Shown here piece after piece: positions 63,201 through 64,000 of a stretch of 64,000 nt of DNA; positions within the stretch are counted from its first letter, which is position 1; each line of letters opens with the position of its first letter. The stretch lies in the NCBI GenBank assembly GCA_016866775.1, contig VGLJ01000007.1, forward strand, positions 49,993 to 113,992, written 5' to 3'. Both the position numbers and the translations under genes were made by a program. Origin of the DNA: Candidatus Rokuibacteriota bacterium (lineage in GTDB: Bacteria > Methylomirabilota > Methylomirabilia > Rokubacteriales > CSP1-6). The notes below the pieces were generated by a model that saw only the letters and a list, made by a program, of their open reading frames with translations, made no database searches and was not told the origin of the DNA.

Positions 63201-63396
63201 CGCGTCTTTTATAAGCGGAACTGGTGGACGCACCTACCCGTTTCGCAGACGAACGGGAGGAACGGAGTCGGGTACAGAACTTGCTCGGACGTGAGAGCGA
63301 GACGGCTTGGTGGCGCCGCCGTCGAGGCGGGGCGGGACGAGGGAGGCAACGGTGGCGAAAAACGCAGCAAATTCAAGGCGAAAGGGCGCTCTAACC

Positions 63397-63426
63397 TTGA
63401 CTTGTATCGGAACCGCCGCCTATACT
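63397..63426 (+). promoter_or_regulatory. Near-consensus sigma-70 promoter upstream of arc
   Basis: TTGACT (63397-63402), 18 bases, TATACT (63421-63426); transcription would start about 60 bases before the arc ATG. The rest of the 294-base gap 63201-63494 shows no gene. Confidence 0.7.
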
Positions 63427-63494
63427 GCGTCGAACCTTTCGGCAGCTTCCGCACACGTGCGGCGCATGAGAGGTCCAGCTAGAAGGGATGGGCT

Positions 63495-64000
63495 ATGAAG
63501 GAGTTCGAGAAGAAGGGTAGCCCGAGTCGAGAAGGCTTCTCCAAGTTCCTTCCCTCCTCCATGTCGGATTCCGGCACGCGTCGTCGCCTGACCGAATACG
63601 AAGTGCAGGTGCAAGACCTGGAGGCGTACGTCGCATCCCTCGAGAAGGAGACGCTGCATCTGCGCAAGAAGCTGGATGACACGCCGAAAGAGTTCATGAT
63701 CATCGAGAACAAGCTGCGCGAAGCGAACCGTCAGCTCGTGCAGGCGTTCAACCAGAACGAAAAGCTGGTGAACGCGCTCTACGAGGCGCGCGAGCAGATC
63801 ACGGCGCTCAAGGAAGAGGTCGACAAGCTCTGCGCGCCGCCCTCGACGTACGGCGTGTACCTCTCGCCGAACGAGGACGGCACCGTCAACATCCTGTCGC
63901 AGGGCCGCAAGGTGAAGGTGAACCTCCACCCGGCGATCAAGGTCGACACGCTGAAGCCCGGGCAGGAGCTGATCCTCAACGAAGGGCTGAACGTCGTCGA
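63495..64000 (+). CDS. arc: Proteasome-associated AAA+ ATPase ARC/Mpa, 5' part (cut by window end)
   Basis: ATG 63495, with AGAAGGGA upstream. The first 168 or so residues are a charged N-terminal tail, a coiled coil (EYEVQVQDLEAYVASLEKE through ALKEEVDKL) and the start of the OB region (APPSTYGVYLSPNEDGTVNI, KPGQELILNEGLNVV). The PPxxYGxxL junction is diagnostic of Mpa/ARC, the ring that feeds pupylated proteins to the 20S proteasome. The AAA domain lies beyond the window. The coiled coils in Mpa bind Pup. Actinobacterial homologues are best known; here it is in a non-actinobacterial context. Confidence 0.88.
   Translation, partial: MKEFEKKGSPSREGFSKFLPSSMSDSGTRRRLTEYEVQVQDLEAYVASLEKETLHLRKKLDDTPKEFMIIENKLREANRQLVQAFNQNEKLVNALYEAREQITALKEEVDKLCAPPSTYGVYLSPNEDGTVNILSQGRKVKVNLHPAIKVDTLKPGQELILNEGLNVV

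Noticed and set aside
63209..63482. Short ORFs on both strands before arc
   Set aside because: No ribosome sites or family motifs, and they overlap the strong arc promoter.

Overview
The window comes from a very GC-rich bacterial chromosome with tightly packed genes, many of them joined by ATGA, GTGA or TGATG stop/start overlaps. Several things together suggest a lineage like Candidatus Rokubacteria (Methylomirabilota): branched-chain-type ABC importers, LLM flavin oxidoreductases, CoxG-like proteins, aromatic CoA-ester degradation genes and a proteasome-type ATPase. That assignment is an inference, because there is no rRNA or other phylogenetic marker to settle it.

Layout. 1-4.2 kb: the 3' part of a hybrid histidine kinase, a receiver protein, several tiny zinc-ribbon ORFs and a GAF-domain gene with two cancelling frameshifts. 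4.3-9.0 kb: a complete branched-chain amino-acid-type ABC importer (Tat-exported binding protein, livG, livF, livH, livM). 9-13.7 kb: small zinc proteins, a CheY-like regulator, a tRNA 2-thiolation pair (ttuB, ttuA), a DinB protein, an ECF sigma/anti-sigma pair and a lipoprotein truncated hemoglobin. 13.7-15.8 kb: a gene graveyard with an inverted repeat, a direct repeat and remnants of at least three genes, surrounding an intact CarF/PEDS1-type plasmanyl lipid desaturase.

15.8-25.9 kb is an aromatic-acid region. It holds benzoate-CoA ligase and one six-gene operon, hcrC-hcrA-hcrB-XRE/cupin regulator-boxC-boxB, with a recognisable promoter and a palindrome over it. The operon would dehydroxylate 4-hydroxybenzoyl-CoA to benzoyl-CoA, epoxidise that aerobically and open the ring. 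26-36 kb: alpha/beta hydrolase, TerC, cobalamin adenosyltransferase, MFS transporter, an enolase-superfamily/LLM/CoxG operon, a Clp1/Grc3-like polynucleotide kinase, aminotransferase and coaD. 36-39 kb: rsmD, recG and rpmB. 39-42 kb: two lysine-rich micro-ORFs, an AbiEi-like regulator with its own palindromic operator, and a frameshifted B12-binding radical SAM gene.

42.8-54.5 kb is a long housekeeping array on the minus strand: yebC, ruvC, ruvA, ruvB, spoIID-like, csaA, queA, tgt, yajC, secD, secF, rel. Then come a double-hotdog thioesterase, an RsbW/STAS switch pair and a sugar-nucleotide epimerase. A more A/T-rich island (57.3-58.86 kb) carries a decayed AbiEi/AbiEii-type toxin-antitoxin pair. 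A four-gene operon follows (peptide-type binding protein, SDR, hydrolase, LLM oxidoreductase). The window ends inside a gene for the proteasomal ATPase ARC/Mpa, which is preceded by a near-consensus sigma-70 promoter.

No tRNA, rRNA, CRISPR array or intact insertion sequence was found. Several genes carry single-base frameshifts, which may be decay or assembly error.
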